Of a stretch of DNA of 64,000 nucleotides, positions 47,172 through 58,224 are shown piece after piece. Numbering within the stretch: the first letter of the stretch is position 1; the number at the start of each line of letters is the position of its first letter. The stretch comes from Capra hircus. Taxonomy: Eukaryota; Chordata; Mammalia; Artiodactyla; Bovidae. Location of the stretch: positions 16,200,001 through 16,264,000 of the forward strand of contig NC_030813.1 in NCBI RefSeq assembly GCF_001704415.2, given 5' to 3'. The translations under genes and the position numbers were made by a program. The notes beneath the pieces were generated by a model that saw only the letters and a program-made list of their open reading frames with translations, was not told where the DNA came from and searched no databases.

Positions 47172-47620
47172 CGTGTGTGTGTGTGTGCTAAGTCACTTCA
47201 GTTGTGTTCAACTCTTTGTGACCCTAAGGACTACGGCCCACCAGACTCCTCTGTCCACGGGCATTCTCCAGGAAAGAATACTGGAGTGGATTGCCATGCC
47301 CTTCTCCAGGGATTTTCCCCACCCAGAAATTGAACCTGAGTCTCCTGCCTTGCTTCCGTGGTGGCTCAGAGGTTAAAGCATCTGCCCGCAATGCGGGAGA
47401 CCTGGGTTCGATCCCTGGGTCGGGAAGTTCCCCTGGAGAAGGAAATGGCAACCCACTCCAGTATTCTTGCCTGGAGAATCCCAAGAATGGAGGAGCCTGG
47501 TAGGCTACAGTTCACGGGGTGGTAAAGAGTCGGACATGACTGAGCGACTTCACTTTCACTTTCACTCCTGCCTTGCAGGCAGATTTCTTTACCACTGAGA
47601 CATGGGGGAAGATCTCTCCT
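47172..47620 (-). mobile_element. Bov-tA SINE (outer, interrupted)
   Basis: Reverse SINE pieces 47172-47353 (gtgtgtgtgtg tail, gttgtgttcaactctttgtg) and 47566-47620 (ccttgcaggcagatttcttt) are separated by the inner SINE. Confidence 0.9.
47343..47576 (+). mobile_element. Bov-tA SINE nested in an older SINE, with 11-bp TSD
   Basis: Body 47354-47565 in plus orientation, from ttccgtggtggctcagaggt to a cactttcactttcac tail. tcctgccttgc repeats at 47343-47353 and 47566-47576 derive from the outer SINE. Confidence 0.95.
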
Positions 47621-47676
47621 AGGTACAGGGGAGAGGAAATCTTTTTTTTTTTTTAAATTTTTTCACCTGAAGGCAT

Positions 47677-48354
47677 ATGTGTAAATTTGTTTGTCCCTTT
47701 CAGTGGTCCAAGGGCACTTTCATTGACAAAGAAGTCTCTTGGCAGCATTTTGAAAAGGCAGGACAAACTCTTGCTGCCCCAGTCTACAGGAACCATAACT
47801 CTTTCCCAGTGAGCTGCCGAGTGTCTCTATCACCTGCCCACTCTTCTTATAGGCTGGCACCAAGATATCACGCAGATGGACTGATTCCCAGGCAAAGCGG
47901 TTTTGCCAAGAAAGGTTCCTGTTTCTCTACTCTTCCTCCTTTCTCTGCACAAGCTCTCCTAGATCACACAAACCTACCAAGGTCCCCTGAAAGTGTTGTG
48001 ATCAAGTATTTCTCCATCCCTCGTGAGAGAGAGAGGAGAAGGAATCAAGATCGGGATGCTATGAGGCAGAAACGTTTTCACCCACCAAGGTCCCCTGAAA
48101 GTGTTGTGATCGTGTATTTCTCCATCCCTCGTGAGAGAGAGAGGAGAAGGAATCAAGATCGGGATGCTATGAGGCAGAAACGTTTTGAAAGTTTGACAGC
48201 AGTTTATAAATTACACGGGGTAGATGCAGCCGACAGTAGGAAGTATATATACGGGAAACACCATCATCAAAAAATGTCTTCCTTTAAAAGGAAGGATGAC
48301 AGCATACAGCCCAAATCCCCAAAAAGCTTAACAGAAATTCCCATAAAACTGTAG
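47677..48354 (+). CDS. Unrecognised 225-codon open frame with in-frame tandem repeat
   Basis: I do not recognise this protein. The frame runs from ATG 47677 to a TAG at 48352-48354 and overlaps no repeat that I can name. The predicted product is basic and hydrophilic, without a signal peptide or membrane segment. A central part is duplicated: residues about 101-135 and 137-171 share RSPESVVI-K/V-YFSIPRERE and RRRNQDRDAMRQKRF. The C-terminal part, with SLTAVYKLHGVDAAD and a lysine-rich end, appears once. A strong acceptor-like sequence, gtttgtccctttcag, ends at 47702 in frame just before TGG TCC AAG, so it may be the last exon of a spliced gene rather than a single-exon gene. It is about 28 kb from the SEC24B promoter, on the strand opposite to SEC24B. 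No clear polyadenylation signal follows. It could be a real, perhaps tissue-restricted gene, a decayed exon, or chance. Confidence 0.45.
   Translation: MCKFVCPFQWSKGTFIDKEVSWQHFEKAGQTLAAPVYRNHNSFPVSCRVSLSPAHSSYRLAPRYHADGLIPRQSGFAKKGSCFSTLPPFSAQALLDHTNLPRSPESVVIKYFSIPRERERRRNQDRDAMRQKRFHPPRSPESVVIVYFSIPRERERRRNQDRDAMRQKRFESLTAVYKLHGVDAADSRKYIYGKHHHQKMSSFKRKDDSIQPKSPKSLTEIPIKL
47976..48191 (+). repeat. 108-bp in-frame tandem duplication
   Basis: Copy 1 is 47976-48083 and copy 2 is 48084-48191, both starting accaaggtcccctgaaagtg. Over the first 103 bp they differ only at ATC AAG TAT versus ATC GTG TAT, two adjacent base changes in one codon (Lys to Val). After cgtttt the two copies diverge into unique sequence. 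The period is 36 codons, so the frame is kept. Confidence 0.95.
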
Positions 48355-48650
48355 GTAGGCTTACATTCTATGACATAAGTTTTAAATTCTGGATCTGGAC
48401 AGAAAACATCACCTGCTTTAGGTGTTCTCACAGACACTTAAGAGCTACAGAAAAATGCAGTTGACCAGCAAAACAATTTAAGATTCAGCCGTAATCTATA
48501 GACTGTCATCTTGAGGGTAACTGGTAAAGTAATCTGTGGTCTTTTTGGGTCCGATTTAATTCATGATATTTCTCTGCAGCTAACTTTACAAGAGAAACTA
48601 AAGCACAGCTGCTGCATTGTAAACCCACAAAGTGAAATAAGCAGTGTCCA

Positions 48651-48919
48651 GGAGAAGGCAATAGCACCCCACTCCAGTACTCTTGCCTGGAAAATCCCAT
48701 GGGCGGAGGAGCCTGGTGGACTGCAGTCCATGGGGTCGCGAAGAGTCAGACACGACTGAGCGACTTCACTTTGACTTTTCACTTTGATGCATTGGAGAAG
48801 GAAATGGCAACCCACTCCAGTGTTCTTGCCTGGAGAATCCCAGGGACGGGGGAGCCTGGTGGGCTGCCGTCTATGGGGTCGCACAGAGTCGGGCATGACT
48901 GAAGCGACTTAGCAGCAGC
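48651..48919 (+). mobile_element. Bov-A2 dimeric SINE
   Basis: Two plus-strand monomers: ggagaaggcaatagcacccc to gactgagcgacttcacttt, then ttggagaaggaaatggcaac to gactgaagcgacttagcag. The spacer is ttcactttgatgcattgga. Confidence 0.93.
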
Positions 48920-49002
48920 GGACATAGGGCTCCTGAAAACCTTATAATCTTCTGGTGTCGGAAGTGTCTTTTGTTCTAATGAGGTGATTCTCTCTTTTTA
49001 AT

Positions 49003-49130
49003 AAATTAATTACTTGCTTATTTTTTAACTGTGCCCTACTGCATGTGAAATCTTAGTTCCTTGATCAGGGGCCAAACTAGTGCCCTCTGCACTGAGAGCA
49101 CAGTAACCACTGGACTGCCAGGGAAGTCCC
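49003..49130 (-). mobile_element. CHR-type SINE
   Basis: actgtgccctactgcatgtg, ccttgatcaggggccaaact and terminal actgccagggaagtccc. Confidence 0.82.
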
Positions 49131-51069
49131 TCTAAAAAGAGGATTCTAGGTGGATTCCTGGATGCTTCTTGGAAGGGGACTGGTCACCAGAAAGACCAAG
49201 CCATGCTAAGAATCTTAGAATTTTCAGCTCACAACCTCTCCTTCTTCTCCAGAGAGAGAGGAGAGGGGCTAGACACAGAATTAATATTTGATCATGTCTA
49301 GATGAGGAAGCCTCCACAAAATCCCAGTCATACGGGGTGAAGATTGCTTTCAGAATGGTGAACACACCCACACACTGGGAGGGTGAGCCACTTCCCCTGC
49401 AAGGAAACAGAAGCTTCTGAGCTCGGGACCCTCCCAGACCCCGCCTAGAACTTGATATTTCTCTGTATTCTTTATCATATCCTTCAATACTGGTAAACTA
49501 AAGTGTTTCCTGAGTTGTGTGATCCACTCTAGGAAAGTAAAAAACTCCAGGAGAGGGTTATGAGAACCCCTGACTTATCAACAACTTGGACAGAAGTTCT
49601 GGGTAACTTGGGGTCCATCTGAAGGAAGGGACAGTCACATGGAACTGAGCCCTTAATTTGTGGAATGAGATGCTGTCTCCAGGTAGGCAGTGTCAGAACT
49701 GAGTTAAATTGTAGGACAATTGGCTGGTATCAATGAATTCCCTGGTGGGGGGAAAACACCCATAGCTGGTATCTGAAGTGCTATGAGTCTGGTAGAAGCA
49801 TGAGCGTGAAGGAGACTCACAGGAGGGGAAAAAATGAGTTTTTCCCAGGACACATTTTCTTTTTCTATTTCAAATAACCTTTGAAAATGCAAAATTCATC
49901 TCTAGGTCACAGGTTGTGCAAAAACAGGCTTCACACTGGCTTTAGCTTGCAGACCCCTCCTATCCAGTCCATAGTACCCAGATCAGTGCTTTGTGGATAC
50001 AGAATTTAACTGAGAAATGTCTGATTAATTATATGAGTGATTACATGATGAGTGCTTGAGGAATGCCGCTGTTCTTTGTTTGCCTCTTGCAAAGGACTCC
50101 GTTTCGTGCCCTCACACCCTGCACCAGAATCTAAGTCCAGAATCTCTCCAGCGTGTCTGATTCTAGGAACAAGCTGGATGAAGTCCCCAAAGCATAGAGC
50201 CAATGAGTTGCTTCTTCCACACAACTAAGCTTTGATCCAAACTAGCAGGGGAGCTGTGTGCACTTAGGTTCAATTATTCTGGGGAGAAAAGTGGTGAGAG
50301 TATTAGAACAATATTATTATTATTGCATTTGGATGGCAGGTACTCATGTTTCTCCAGGAATGTGTAAAATCCTCCCTTCCATGCTGATTTTAATTGAATT
50401 CTAACAAATCCAACTTTCCTGAGGCAAGAGAAAATGAGAATGTTGGTATTAGCATAGCTTTCCCCCTTGTTAACTGTATTTACATATCAACTTCTGGGAC
50501 AGCATACATTATTTTCCCCTTTGTGCCTAGGTTTTATCACAGCAGCATCACTTAGCTCTGTTAAGCATCTTTCTACAGATACACAGGAATGTGAGTGAGA
50601 TTTTTACTACCAACAATTCAGGCATTGGCTCTGCTTCTCCTATAAAGCCAGTTTTAGGAAATAATTAATATGACATATTAAATTTGAAGCACAGACTAGA
50701 TGTGTACCTTCACACATTTCACATACTTCTCTCTTATCTTTAAATCCTCAAAACTTGTGAGGTTGATTATCATTGTTTATTTCAGGTGAACTCTATACAT
50801 TCACACATTTGCTCACTAGAGCAATGTTGGGATACAAAATCATCAGTAGTATCCATATAAATTGCATTCCTTAGCCTATTTCTTACTTTGAAAGGTAGAG
50901 ATATTTCTTAGCTGAGAAGTACAAAACTGTCCAGTAGGTGTTGCTGTTGTACACTGAATTAGCCAGGAGAGCTTAAAGAAATACAAATAATAATCCCACC
51001 CACAAGTTGGTTATCATGATTGTTTAAGCAAGTACTGTTGGGAAGACAAGAGAATAAATGGTGGTACCT
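49131..51069. other. Longest repeat-poor stretch of the intergenic region
   Basis: About 1.9 kb with no recognisable SINE or LINE and no long open frame. It contains a short ATT run near 50312-50323. Its freedom from young insertions is notable here, but I see no specific functional signal. Confidence 0.5.
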
Positions 51070-51345
51070 AACTTATTTTAGCTGAAACTCCAGTACTTTG
51101 GCCACCTCATGCGAAGAGTTGACTCATTGGAAAAGACTCTGATGCTGGGAGGGATTGGGGGCAGGAGGAAAAGGGGACGACCGAGGATGAGATGGGTGGA
51201 TGGCATCACCGACTTGATGGACATGAGTTTGAGTGAACTCTGGGCGTTGGTGATGGACAGGGAGGCCTGACATGCTGCAGTTCATGGGGTCGCAAAGAGT
51301 CGGACACGACTGAGCAACTGAACTGAACTGAACTGAACTTATTTT
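51070..51345 (+). mobile_element. 5'-truncated BovB LINE with 10-bp TSD
   Basis: Body about 51081-51335 (gctgaaactccagtactttg to gagcaactgaactgaactga). aacttatttt repeats lie at 51070-51079 and 51336-51345. Confidence 0.93.
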
Positions 51346-51847
51346 TATGTAATTTTGAAGACATTGTCATTTGAAAGCTTTGTTTCATATACAGAAAGTA
51401 AAATGTCTTAGGAGAATAGCTAAAAAAGAAAAATTTTATTTTCTTAATGTAAATAACCATAATTTTCATTTTTATTAAAATAACTAAAAGGAATCTCTAA
51501 AATAGAAATTATAGGGAATGCAAAAAATGATAAATAAGGAACATGCATAGACTATAGACAACACTATACTTTTAACAATGTTGAAAAAATTTTGTTAATA
51601 TAATGATTATTAATCTGAAAATCTGGTACAATTCTGTGGCAGTCAAACTAAGTCTGGAAAGAAAGAAAACCTCAATTCTGATTCTGGTTCAAAACTCAAG
51701 ATGTAATCATTTTATTTCTAGGCTTATAGGGTAGTAACAGTGGCCAAAACATCAAGTGTAATCTGTACATTTAATGACCTGCACTTCCATTTACCTTTTA
51801 TGATGAGCTGTTGGAAGTTGTATGATGTGGCTCATTTCATATATATA
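51346..51847. other. Intergenic, no recognised features
   Basis: Very AT-rich, no gene or nameable repeat. Confidence 0.5.
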
Positions 51848-52148
51848 TAATTTGTGTACTTGTTTTTGGCTGTGCTGTATCTTCGTTGCTGAGTGGGCTT
51901 TGCTCTAGTTGTGGTGAGTGAGGGTTCCTCGCTACTTGTGGTGCCCTGGCTTCTCACTGTGGTGGGTTCTCTTGCAGAGCAAGGCTCTAGGGTGCTGTGG
52001 CTTGCAGCACACACGCTTAGTGGTTGTGGCTTGTGGGCTTTCTTTACTTGCTCCGCTGCATGTGTGATCTTCACTGACTAGGGGGCAGACCTGTGTCCCC
52101 CTGCATTGGCTCGTGGATTTTTATCCCCTGTACCACCAGGGAAGTCCT
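51848..52148 (-). mobile_element. Long CHR-type SINE
   Basis: Reverse element with gtacttgtttttggctgtgc, gggctttgctctagttgtgg, ggtgggttctcttgcagagc, cctgtgtccccctgcattgg and terminal accaccagggaagtcc. Confidence 0.85.
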
Positions 52149-52225
52149 ATGATGTGGCTAGTTATGACAACACTCCAGACAAGTTGAAGAAGGCTAAGAG
52201 GCAATAAGATCTTCCATCTATTAAA

Positions 52226-52365
52226 TATTAGTATGCATGTGTGCTCAGTTGCTCAATGATGTCCAAATCTGTGCAACCCTATTGACTGTAGCTCGCCAGG
52301 TTCCTCTGCCCATGGGATTCTCCAGGCAAGAATACTGGAGTGGGCTGCCATGCTGTTATTAGTAT
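52226..52365 (-). mobile_element. Truncated Bov-tA SINE with 9-bp TSD
   Basis: Body 52235-52356 (gctcagttgctcaatgatgt to gagtgggctgccatgctg). tattagtat repeats lie at 52226-52234 and 52357-52365. Confidence 0.9.
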
Positions 52366-53674
52366 AATCACTGCAGTTATTATAGAAAGGTAAGTTTGAA
52401 ACTACCTGAATTATTTTTCTTTTCACAGTAGTTTCCATGTTATGGGGAAGGAGAGTTATCCAAGCTGTGGGCTGTGCACCTTTTTGCTCCTGAGCAGGGA
52501 CGCCCACAATGAGAGTATTGCTGCTGTTCTGGTACTTCCCGCTCATGGAACAAATTTGCAAGGTCTGGCCAGTGATTCATAGTTCAGGAAAGACACACCT
52601 TCCAGAGGTAATGACGAAGAAAGAAGGATATTATATGTTTAGTCTCCGCTATTTTTATCCTTCTGGTTTTCAGTTAAATTGTGACTTACAATTGTTTGAT
52701 TATGGTGACCCATTAATTCATCAAACAGAAGCTCCATTTGAGTCAAAGACTCTTATTTTCAAACTTAAAAGAAAATGGGTCTATGTTCTTATACTTTCCC
52801 TGTAGTATATTCTTTCATTTTAATAGTATTCAAAGTCTGTCCTATAGGCCTGAACTCAACTTGAATAAAAATATATAGAGTTTCACATGTATAGGTAAAT
52901 AGTAGTTAGTATTTTCATTAAAAATGAGCACATATAAAGACCCAATTTTTTTTCCTCCCCATCCCGGCCCTTGATAATATGCACTAAAAATTACTATCGT
53001 ACTTAGGAATATTTTTAAGACTGAAGCTGACCTGATTGGTATTGAAATATTTGAACATTCTGGTTGTGTCATATGGCAGGAGCTATGTGCCATGTAAAAA
53101 TATCATTTGTATATTTAATTGCGCATAATTTCTTTAGCATCTGCCTCTCCCTCCAGGCTGCAAATACCCCAAGAACTCTTTTATACAATGTGTCTGTACA
53201 AATGGATACTTAAACATTTTTGTAGTTTGAACTAGCAAAAGAATCAGTAAAGACAAATGCTGCTGTACTAAACATATGCAATATTAGCCAAGGTGAAATA
53301 CAATCTTAGTTCAAAAATAATTTTTGACACGTGAATCAATCAGAATATTCTGAAAAGTAAGTGTTGCCATCCATCCATAGGAGAATTTAAGATGCTAAAG
53401 AACTTATAATCTTGGTTGTTTCTTATTTTCCAGCTCCTTCACGCCTCTTTCAGAATACAGATTTCAGCATTTTGTTTCTTGACTACGCTGTTTCATAATG
53501 ATAAACCCAACACTTGGATAACAGACAGTTGCAGAATACTTTCTGGTTTTATCTTTAGCCTCCAGTCACACTAGATATGCCAAGACCTTGAAAATACCAA
53601 GTGATTTAATTGATGCCACGAAGTATTTACTACATACTTTCTTCTGCTTGATGTACTATATTCTATACACATGA
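52366..53674. other. Intergenic, no recognised features
   Basis: A 98-codon frame at 52509-52805 shows no family resemblance that I can see. A tttttcttttcacag acceptor-like sequence occurs at 52412-52426, but no supported exon follows. Confidence 0.45.
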
Positions 53675-53945
53675 TGCGGCTTTATTCCTTTGTGCCTTTG
53701 TTAAGGACAGTCTTTCTAGTTTGAAAGCTTTTCCCTTCATTCTCTGGGTAACCACTATTCATTCCTTAAGACATCACCTACCCCATAAAGCTTTACCTGA
53801 GCCAAAAGGCTGGGGTCCCGTAAGACTGTACATAGCTGTGTAACAGAACTTAGCCATTTTATTTTAGTACATGTAAACACTATCTGTTTATGTATCCAAA
53901 TGTCCCACTGCACTATGAACTCTTCAAAGTAAAGCAATCAGAAGA
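53675..53945 (+). repeat. L2 LINE 3' region (diverged)
   Basis: tttattcctttgtgcctttg, ctttttcccttcattctctg-type sequence, ccttaagacatcacctacc and actatctgtttatgtatcc follow L2 order. Confidence 0.5.
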
Positions 53946-54367
53946 GAACTGGCCCTTATTTCCATTATCAAACATACCAACCTACCTGAGTGTACTCCTA
54001 AATATTCGGTCTTACTTCCTAGTAGAACGAGTGGACTGCCATTGATTCACTAGGGCCAATACATCTATTTGGACACTTTTTTTGCACTTGATTTATAGTT
54101 TGTTTAGTTACAGAATCCTAGTTTGGAAATAATTTTCAATTATTAGAAATTTTGAAGGCATTGCTTCATTTCTTTTTGTTTCCAGTACTGCTGAGAAATC
54201 CAAATCTTCCCTACCATTCCTTTAAAAAACAAACAAACTCCACATTACAGAAAATGTGAATATCTGCAATGAGCACAAATGAACCCTTACCTGCTATCAT
54301 CTTTCTGCTCCCACAGTTATCAATTCACAGCTGATCATGTTGGATCTAGTTCTTGTCTCCTCCACAG
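53946..54367. other. Intergenic, no recognised features
   Basis: AT-rich sequence with no gene that I can support. Confidence 0.5.
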
Positions 54368-54503
54368 TTGCCTTTTTTTTCTCTTTACTTTTTTTCTGAC
54401 CGTGCCCTGTGGCATGTGGGATCTTTTCCCCACCTGGGATTGAACTCAGGCTCCCTGCATCGGGAGAGTGAAGCCTTCACCACTGGACAACCAGGAAAGT
54501 CAC
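54368..54503 (-). mobile_element. CHR-type SINE
   Basis: T-rich tail, accgtgccctgtggcatgtg, ccacctgggattgaactcag, gccttcaccactggacaacc and aggaaagtc. Confidence 0.82.
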
Positions 54504-54575
54504 TCTTATGTTGATTTCCATTTTCTGTGGCAGAGACTTTCTTCTTTGGGCTTGCCATCTCTTGGCTCTCTGCTC

Positions 54576-54727
54576 ATAATCAAGAAGTGTTAGTCGCTCA
54601 GTCGTGTCCATCTCTTTGTGACCCCACTGACTGTAGCCCACCAGGCTCCTCTGTCCATGGAGTTCTCCAGGCAAGAATATTGGAGTGGGTTGCCACTTCC
54701 TTCTCCAGGGAATAATCAAGAAAGTGT
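54576..54727 (-). mobile_element. Truncated Bov-tA SINE with 15/16-bp TSD
   Basis: Body about 54591-54711 (tagtcgctcagtcgtgtcca to ttccttctccaggga). Flanks ataatcaagaagtgt (54576-54590) and ataatcaagaaagtgt (54712-54727) differ by one A. Confidence 0.92.
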
Positions 54728-55491
54728 GAGGCTAAAAACGGATTCACACTGAGCCTGTGGGAAGGACTTTTCAACTGTGAATTTCATTGAATAGGAGTCT
54801 GGGTGGGTCATTTATCGGGGAAACTCTGAGGTCGGTGCCTTTAGGTCTTGATCTTACGTCAGAGTCTGGAAAGGAGTTTCAGTTTCTTTTCTGGAGGGTA
54901 AATGTCTGGCTGCCAGCACGCTGGGAGTTGTGCCGGGGAAGAAGGCTAGAGGTGTCTGCATTCAGCGATTCACGAGCCATCTGCTCTCATGGCACCCCTG
55001 CTCTTTTTCTTGGGCTGGAGTAAGTGACCTGAGATTTTTACTGTTTCTCAAACAGCTTTTACCTCCACCTCTTTATTTAGGAATGCTCCTTCACACTCTG
55101 TTTCAGATTTTTCTTAACACTGCTAATTTCTGATCTTTTCGAGGCTGTGGTGCAAATTATGTTGATTTTGAACTTTCCTTGCAGCCAACTTGGGATTTGA
55201 TTCTCTTGGGGGTGCTAACTCAGTTATCGCACATCCATCTGCTTTCTAACTCTCAAAATCTTGTTGCTGTTTTTTCCTCTACTGCTTTCCCCACACGTGT
55301 ATGTTTAGAACAAAACTCCCTTTTGGGAGGGAGAAAGTTAGATGTGTATTTACATCACCTTTACCTGGAAAACCGACCCCCCCCTCTCCGCCCCCCCGCC
55401 CACTGTCTTCTTTAAACCTTAAAACTCCCACAACCTTTGTTTAATATAAAGGTGAGCTCTCTGTTGGTTTCTCCCTGAGACTTCTGGTAGT
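54728..55491. other. Intergenic, no recognised gene
   Basis: Moderately GC-rich sequence with a C-rich low-complexity run at 55376-55400. Short open frames only. Confidence 0.5.
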
Positions 55492-55622
55492 TGGGAATTT
55501 CCTGGTCCAGTGGTTGGGTCTCCGTGCTTCCACTACAGGGAACATGGGTATGATCCCTGGTGGGGGAGATAAGATCCTGCATGCGGAGTGGCACAGCCAA
55601 AAAATAAAAAAGAAAAGATAAA
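55492..55622 (+). mobile_element. CHR-type SINE
   Basis: gggaatttcctggtccagtg, ggtatgatccctggtggggg, catgcggagtggcacagcc and an aaaaaataaaaaagaaaag tail. Confidence 0.85.
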
Positions 55623-56512
55623 AAGACTTCTGGTAGCCACTGTGTGTGCCGAGGCCTCTGAAATTTTGGGGTTTGCAGAGATGGGGTCAGCTACTAGCAG
55701 AGAGTGTGTGGTCCTGCCAGATGAGTATGTCTTTGATTTCCTCCTTGAAGACCCCATCCATGTATTTCTGGTAATATGCCACCAGGGTTTTGGAGATGGG
55801 CTAGCCCCTGGCATAAATGTGGGTCACCTTTCACACGGGGATGGATGTCCATGCAGGGGAACTGCCCTTTGCCCGGGAATAGATTGGGCTCCAGGAGCAT
55901 GTATATATATATAGCGCGGAGCAAGCGGCCCAGTCACCTACAGGGGCCACTGTTCAGTTGTACAAACAGTTGGCTCTTCATGCTGTACTGAGGCTGTGGT
56001 CACCTACTTGCTTCCCAAGACCTGCACAGACTGCAGTGGACCCTGCGGCCGGCAGAGACAAGTATGCCTCCGCAAGGAGCTCCACAGCTGGAAATACCTC
56101 TTCATGAAAACCTATGTTTCTCACTGGGATTCTGGGGTACTGTATTGGAATGTCTTTTTTTTTTTCCCTTACCTCACTGGCCACCCAATCAAAAGCAATA
56201 CTTTGGAGTGTTTGGAGTTTTTTTGAAGTGTTTTCCAAATGGCAGGCACTGTTTAAGATAATGCCAAATAGTTAAGGAACAAAACAGACAGCTTTCTGTC
56301 CTTACAGAGCATGTATTTCCCTGTTTCTTTGTTGAGCTCTTACCCTTTTTCTGATGTTTAAATTAAGTAGGGCCCCAAGCCTCGGTTCTTAGATAGTTTT
56401 TGTCCTTCCTAAGTTATGCCATTCAGCTCCATGGCTTTAAAAACATCTATAAAATGATAACTCCAAATCTCATATTACTCACTGCTTACTCAACACTATC
56501 ACTTGATACTTG
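55623..56512. other. Intergenic, possible old retrocopy of unknown origin
   Basis: 55623-56240 is more GC-rich than its surroundings and has overlapping short frames on both strands, for example minus-strand 55924-55694 and 55814-55533. This could be a frameshifted old processed pseudogene, but I cannot name a parent. Confidence 0.3.
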
Positions 56513-56815
56513 TAGGGGGCTGAATGGTGGCCCCACAAAAGATATGTTTATTTTTTATCCTCAGAATCTATGACTGATAATTTGGAAAAAGATTTTGTAG
56601 ACTTAAAGATGTTGTGATGAGGAGATCATTCTGGATTAGCCATATAGAACCTAAATCAAATGACATGTATCCTTATAAAAGACACAAAGAGGAGAAGATA
56701 GACAATGGAGGAAAAAGAAATGCGAAGATGGAGGCAGAGACTAGAAGGATGTGGCTACATGTTGAGGAATGCCAAGAGCTACCAGAAATTGCAGGAGGCA
56801 AGGAACATTTTTAAG
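56513..56815 (+). repeat. MaLR LTR (MLT1-like)
   Basis: gggggctgaatggtggcccc, gatgaggagatcattctgga, tgtatccttataaaagacac, agatggaggcagagactaga and gaggaatgccaagagctacc are in MLT1 order. Confidence 0.7.
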
Positions 56816-56849
56816 AGTAAGTATGTAATTATAATCAAATTACTATGCT

Positions 56850-57830
56850 TAAATAAATAATTTCAGGATATAAGATCAACACACAGAAATCAATTGTATT
56901 TCTATATCCTAGCAAATATTTTGAAAAATGATACTAAGGAAATAGTTCCAATTATGATAGCATGAAAAAGAATAAAATCCTTAGATATACTTTTAACAGA
57001 AGAAGTGCAAGTCATGTATACTGAAAATTACTAAATGTTGACAGAAAGAAGATTTAAGTAAATAGAAACACATCCTATGTTCATGAATTGGAAGACAAAC
57101 ATTTTTAAGATGGCATTATTTCCCAAATTGTTCTTAAATTCATACAGATTTGTGACAATTCCAGTAAGACTCCTAGCGTTTTTTTACAAAAGTTGACAAG
57201 CTGATCCTCAAATCATGTGGAAAGGAAACCTGAATACCCAAGGCAATCTGGAAAAGTGAAACAGTGTGGGAGGACTCATATTTCCTGATTTCAAAACTTA
57301 TCGTGAAGTGACAGTAATCAAGATGGTATGGTTCTGACCTAAGGGTAGACATATATATTAGTGAAATAGACCTGAGGGTCCAGAAATAAACCCTTACATT
57401 TATGGTCATGTGATGTTTGCCAAGGTTACCAGGACCATTCAGTGGGAAAAGAACAGTATTTTCAACAAATGTTGTCAGAGCAACTAGATATATCTGCATG
57501 GAAAAGAATAAAAATTGGACTTTTGTCTCTCACCATCAATAAAAATAAAAGGTAACTAAAAATGGAATACTGAAATATAAGAGCTAAAATGATGAAACTT
57601 TTAGAAGAAAACATAGGAATAAATTTTCATGGCCTTAGGCTAAACAGCACACAAACAACAAAAGAAACTATAGGTAAATTTAACTTTATTAAAATTTAAA
57701 ACTTTGGTGCTTCAAAGGACACCATCAAGAAAGGGGAAAGACCACCATGGAAGAGTGGAAAATATATGCAAAACATGTATCTGACAAGAGATTTGTATTC
57801 AGAATGTATTATAATAACATTTAATTCTAT
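56850..57830 (+). repeat. Ancient L1 (L1M-type) ORF2 fragment
   Basis: Plus-strand decayed L1: ttcaggatataagatcaaca, ttgtatttctatatcctagc, ttcatgaattggaagacaaa, tcaaatcatgtggaaaggaa, acagtaatcaagatggtatg and gcttcaaaggacaccatcaa in ORF2 order. Confidence 0.8.
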
Positions 57831-57974
57831 AATATATAATCTAAAGAACAAAACTCAATAATAAAAAGACAAATAACAATTTTAAAATGAGCAGTGAATA
57901 GACACTGTGCTGTACAAAATGATGACCCTCCCAAATATGCCCTTTTTCTAATCCTTGGAGCCTGTGAAAGTGCA

Positions 57975-58008
57975 AAGACCTAACCACTGGACCTCCAGGG
58001 AATTCCCT
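57975..58008 (-). mobile_element. CHR-type SINE remnant
   Basis: Only gacctaaccactggacctcc and agggaattccc remain. Confidence 0.55.
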
Positions 58009-58014
58009 AAAAAA

Positions 58015-58105
58015 TGTTAAATTGTACACTTTAAAAGGGTAAATTATACAGTATGTGAATTTCATCTTAATAAAGCTTTTTATCCTTTTAAAAAAATAAT
58101 TCAAT
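58015..58105 (+). repeat. L1M 3' terminal fragment
   Basis: attgtacactttaaaagggt, cagtatgtgaatttcatctt and aataaagctttttatcc, typical of an old L1 3' end. Confidence 0.6.
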
Positions 58106-58224
58106 GAACTGCCATCTATTCTTTGCCCAGTTTCATCAATTGTTTTCATTTTGCTCCATTTACTTTTTCATATTCTTTCTATGCATCTTTTCTGAAACCA
58201 TTTGTGAATCATCTGGGATGATTT

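Noticed and set aside
52509..52805. 98-codon plus-strand frame
   Set aside because: No recognisable similarity, repeats or splice context. The length is within chance expectation for 64 kb.
55588..55914. 108-codon plus-strand frame starting in a SINE tail
   Set aside because: Its first codons come from the CHR SINE tail and the remainder has no recognised similarity.
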